The translations under genes and the position numbers were made by a program. The notes beneath the pieces were generated by a model. The model saw nothing but the letters and a program-made list of their open reading frames with translations, did not search any database and was not told where the DNA came from. From Streptomyces sp. NK08204 (GTDB taxonomy: Bacteria; Actinomycetota; Actinomycetes; Streptomycetales; Streptomycetaceae), in NCBI RefSeq assembly GCF_020400585.1, contig NZ_JAINVF010000004.1:186001-250000 (forward strand): a stretch of DNA of 64,000 bases. The letters are read 5' to 3'. Below are positions 61,424 to 64,000 of this stretch, piece after piece. Every line of letters begins with the position of its first letter. Positions within the stretch are counted from its first letter, which is position 1.

Positions 61424-62580
61424 CCCGCCAGCCCCAGCTCCCGGGCGATCAGCATCCGCTGGACCTCGCTCGTGCCCTCGCCGATCTCCAGGATCTTGGA
61501 GTCGCGCCACATACGGGCCACCGGGTACTCGTTCATGAAGCCGTAGCCGCCGTGGACCTGCGTGGCCTCGCGGGCGTTGTCGACGGCGACCGTGGAGGAG
61601 TACAGCTTGGCCATGGCCGCCTCCTTCTTGAAGGGCTCGCCCGCCACCAGGCGGTAGGCCGCGTCGCGCCAGGCCAGGCGGGCCGTGTGGGCCTTCATCT
61701 CCATGTCGGCGATCTTGAACTGGATGGCCTGGTTGGAGCCGATCGGACGGCCGAAGGCGTGACGTTCCTTCGCGTACTTGACCGACTCGTCCACGCAGCC
61801 CTGGGCCAGGCCGGTGGCCAGCGCCGCGATCGCGATGCGGCCCTCGTCCAGGATGCGCAGGAACTGGGCGTAGCCCCGGCCCTCCTCGCCCAGGAGGTTG
61901 GCGGCGGGGACGCGGACGTCCTGGAAGGAGAGCTCACGGGTGTCCGAGGCGTTCCAGCCGACCTTCGAGTAGGGCGCGGCGACCGTGAAGCCGGGCGTGC
62001 CCGACGGGACGATGATCGCCGAGATCTGCGGCCTGCCGTCCGGCTTGCGGCCCGTGACCGCCGTGACCGTCACCAGGCCCGTGATGTCCGTGCCCGAGTT
62101 GGTGATGAAGCACTTGGAGCCGTTGATCACCCACTCGTCGGTGTCCGGGTCCAGGCGGGCCGTGGTGCGGGTCGCCCCGGCGTCGCTGCCGCCCTCCGGC
62201 TCCGTCAGGCCGAAGGCGCCGAGGATTTCGCCGGAGCACAGGCGGGGGAGCCACTCGCGCTTCTGCTCGTCGGTGCCGAAGAGGTGGATCGGCATCGCGC
62301 CCAGCGACACGCCCGCCTCCAGCGTGATCGCCACGGACGAGTCGACCCGGGCCAGTTCCTCCAGCGCGATACCGAGGGCCAGGTAGTCGCCGCCCATGCC
62401 GCCGTACTCCTCCGGGAAGGGCAGCCCGAACAAGCCCATGCGGCCCATCTCGCGGACGATCTCGTACGGGAACTCGTGCCGCTCGTAGAAGTCGCCGATC
62501 TTCGGCGCCACCACGTCGTGCGCGAACTCCTCCACCGTGCGGCGGAGTTCCTCCAGCTCGGGGCTGAGGCGATGGTCCAT
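61420..62580 (-). CDS. acdH: Acyl-CoA dehydrogenase (isovaleryl-CoA type)
   Basis: 386 residues, identical in length to streptomycete AcdH. The family signatures are GAFGLTEPEGGSDAGATRTTA (FAD and substrate contact) and QVHGGYGFMNEYPVARMWRDSKILEIGEGTSEVQRMLIARELG. A catalytic Glu is expected near the GEGTSE segment or in the helix typical of isovaleryl-CoA dehydrogenase. It oxidises branched-chain acyl-CoA in leucine and valine catabolism, which also supplies polyketide starter units. It follows hmgL by 5 bp in a leucine-degradation operon. Confidence 0.94.
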   Translation of the reverse strand: MDHRLSPELEELRRTVEEFAHDVVAPKIGDFYERHEFPYEIVREMGRMGLFGLPFPEEYGGMGGDYLALGIALEELARVDSSVAITLEAGVSLGAMPIHLFGTDEQKREWLPRLCSGEILGAFGLTEPEGGSDAGATRTTARLDPDTDEWVINGSKCFITNSGTDITGLVTVTAVTGRKPDGRPQISAIIVPSGTPGFTVAAPYSKVGWNASDTRELSFQDVRVPAANLLGEEGRGYAQFLRILDEGRIAIAALATGLAQGCVDESVKYAKERHAFGRPIGSNQAIQFKIADMEMKAHTARLAWRDAAYRLVAGEPFKKEAAMAKLYSSTVAVDNAREATQVHGGYGFMNEYPVARMWRDSKILEIGEGTSEVQRMLIARELGLAG

Positions 62581-62585
62581 GCTGA

Positions 62586-63527
62586 TCACTGGTCCTTGTG
62601 GGAAAGAGCGCGGACGGTACGGGACGGGCTGGGGCGGCCCAGCTTTTCGGCCATCCAGACGCTGGTCGCGGTCAGGCGGCCGAGGTCGACCCCTGTCTCG
62701 ATGCCGAGGCCGTGCAGCATCCATACGAGGTCTTCGGTGGCGAGATTGCCGGTGGCGGACTTGGCGTACGGGCAGCCGCCGAGGCCTCCGGCGGAGGAGT
62801 CGACGGTCGTCACACCGTGCTCCAGAGCCGCGTAGGTGTTCGCGAGCGCCTGGCCGTAGGTGTCGTGGAAGTGCACGCCGATGGTGTCGGTGGCGATGCC
62901 CTCCTCGTTGAGCAGGCGGAGCAGTGCGCGCACGTGGCCCGGGGTGCCGACGCCGATGGTGTCGCCCAGGCCCAGCTCGTCGCAGCCCATCTCCCGCAGC
63001 GCCTTGCAGACACGGGTCACCTGGTGGAGGGGAACCGCCCCCTCCCAGGGGTCGCCGAAGCACATCGACACATAGCTGCGCACGTGCACGCCGGCGTCCT
63101 TCGCCCGCCGCACCACCGGTTCGAACGCCGACAGCGACTCGTCCAGCGAGCGGTTGAGATTCGCCTTCGCGAAGGATTCCGTGGCGCTGGCGAACACGAC
63201 GATGCTGCGCACGCCGAGCGCGAGCGCCCGGTCCAGGCCGTGCTGGTTGGGCACCAGCACCGGAAGTTCCACGTCGAGGTCGCGCACCAGGGGGAACAGC
63301 TCCTCGGCGTCGGCGAGCTGCGGAACCCACTTGGGGTGCACGAGGCTCGTCGCCTCGATCGTGGTCAGCCCCGCCTCGGCCAGCCGGCGGATGAACTCCG
63401 CCTTCACCGCCGTCGGCACGGGCGACTTCTCGTTCTGCAGCCCGTCGCGCGCGCCCACCTCCTGGATGCGCACCCGTGCGGGCAGATTCGTGGCCGGTAC
63501 GGCCATGGGCAGTGCGTCGGCGCTCAT
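62586..63527 (-). CDS. hmgL: Hydroxymethylglutaryl-CoA lyase
   Basis: 313 residues. The DRE-TIM barrel signatures are [72 protein letters not shown] (metal His pair) and [23 protein letters not shown] with the catalytic Cys. It splits HMG-CoA to acetoacetate and acetyl-CoA, the final step of leucine breakdown. Its ATG overlaps the carboxylase stop (ATGA), showing translational coupling. Confidence 0.96.
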   Translation of the reverse strand: MSADALPMAVPATNLPARVRIQEVGARDGLQNEKSPVPTAVKAEFIRRLAEAGLTTIEATSLVHPKWVPQLADAEELFPLVRDLDVELPVLVPNQHGLDRALALGVRSIVVFASATESFAKANLNRSLDESLSAFEPVVRRAKDAGVHVRSYVSMCFGDPWEGAVPLHQVTRVCKALREMGCDELGLGDTIGVGTPGHVRALLRLLNEEGIATDTIGVHFHDTYGQALANTYAALEHGVTTVDSSAGGLGGCPYAKSATGNLATEDLVWMLHGLGIETGVDLGRLTATSVWMAEKLGRPSPSRTVRALSHKDQ

Positions 63528-64000
63528 GGTGACGCCACCTTTTCCTTGTCGTGCGGCGCGATGACGGCCAGCACCTGGTCCATGGCGACCGTGGTGCCCG
63601 GTGTCACGTCCAGCTCGGCCACCGTGCCGGCGTGCGGGGCGGAGATCACGTGCTCCATCTTCATCGCCTCCACCACCAACAGGCTCTGTCCAGCGGTCAC
63701 TTCGTCACCGACGGCCACCTTGACGACGGTCACCGTGCCGGGCATGGGCGCGGTGAGCGAGTCGGCGCCCGCGTGGGCCGAGCGGCTGAGCGAGGCGGCC
63801 ACCGGGTCGTGGTCGCGCACGTGCCAGGCGTCGCCGTCGCGGCCGAGCCAGTCGGCGGCGCGGTGGAAGGTGTGCCGGACGCCGTCCAGGGTCACGCAGA
63901 CCCGGTCGGCGGTCACGGTGTGGGTGCCGCGCGGGGTGTACGTCACCGGGTCCTGCAGCCGCAGGTGGAAGGCCGGCGCCTTCGGGGTGCCGCCCAGCCG
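63524..64000 (-). CDS. Acyl-CoA carboxylase biotin-carrier (alpha) subunit, C-terminal part
   Basis: The gene extends beyond base 64000; the visible 158 codons are its C-terminus. The biotinyl domain has the lysine in [11 protein letters not shown], preceded by the entry motif [24 protein letters not shown]. The upstream part ([34 protein letters not shown]) is the BT-like linker domain of acetyl/propionyl/methylcrotonyl-CoA carboxylases. Context with hmgL and acdH makes 3-methylcrotonyl-CoA carboxylase of leucine catabolism the best guess. Biotin carboxylase and carboxyltransferase parts are outside the window. Confidence 0.92.
   Translation of the reverse strand, partial: RLGGTPKAPAFHLRLQDPVTYTPRGTHTVTADRVCVTLDGVRHTFHRAADWLGRDGDAWHVRDHDPVAASLSRSAHAGADSLTAPMPGTVTVVKVAVGDEVTAGQSLLVVEAMKMEHVISAPHAGTVAELDVTPGTTVAMDQVLAVIAPHDKEKVASP

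Overview
The window is chromosomal DNA from a Streptomyces or very close relative. The evidence is very high G+C with strong third-position bias, GTG/TTG starts, an adpA gene with one TTA codon, CebR, DasR and DmdR1-type operators, and many secreted or sortase-linked proteins. The order adpA, orn, cebR, cebEFG, bglC, followed rightwards by glmS, a GH20 hexosaminidase, siderophore-uptake genes and leucine-catabolism genes, matches what I remember of the Streptomyces coelicolor chromosome around SCO2777-SCO2833. That match is from memory and was not computed.

Left end (1-5900): a leftward accessory operon of a GHKL (MutL/MORC-like) ATPase, a Z1-domain ATPase and the first codons of a Vsr-like endonuclease. 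This is a predicted restriction or anti-phage locus that continues beyond base 1. A TPR/SEC-C protein sits upstream. 6-14 kb: an MFS exporter with a divergent HxlR regulator; a fumarylacetoacetase-fold hydrolase; an F420-type oxidoreductase; and a Gfo/Idh/MocA dehydrogenase plus a GlcG/HbpS-like protein facing a ROK regulator across a perfect operator.

14-24 kb: cell envelope. A Gln-rich LASTG-anchored surface protein, a HAD phosphatase, a repeat-bearing surface protein beside a class F sortase, a GntR regulator, an NlpC/P60-like peptidoglycan protein, an SPFH protein, a ricin-type lectin, a DasR-box-linked AA10 chitin monooxygenase and two DUF3592 proteins. Three identical tRNA-Lys(CTT) genes lie at 18.7, 24.3 and 32.1 kb.

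24-43 kb: an IclR regulator, a hydroxyacid dehydrogenase, a racemase-family protein, a luciferase-like monooxygenase, a PAS-GGDEF-EAL c-di-GMP enzyme, an M6 protease, and a tightly overlapped operon of an Fe-S PD-(D/E)XK nuclease, an unknown protein and an SF1 helicase. That operon is the best candidate here for an undescribed DNA-processing system. Then come a PAP2 enzyme, a histidine phosphatase, an NsdA-like regulator, a spermidine-synthase-like protein, a seven-unit 23-bp tandem repeat and a lipoprotein.

43-64 kb: cebR/cebEFG/bglC for cello-oligosaccharide uptake and hydrolysis with two CebR boxes; tRNA-His; orn; adpA with a 0.95-kb upstream region; universal stress protein; YaaH transporter; glmS; GH20 hexosaminidase with a DasR box; two iron-siderophore uptake genes with an iron box but no neighbouring desferrioxamine biosynthesis genes; two overlapping small genes sharing an unusual motif; and acdH, hmgL and a truncated biotin-dependent carboxylase for leucine breakdown. 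Regulatory links visible in sequence are DasR (chitin/GlcNAc), CebR (cellobiose), DmdR1 (iron) and bldA (TTA in adpA).
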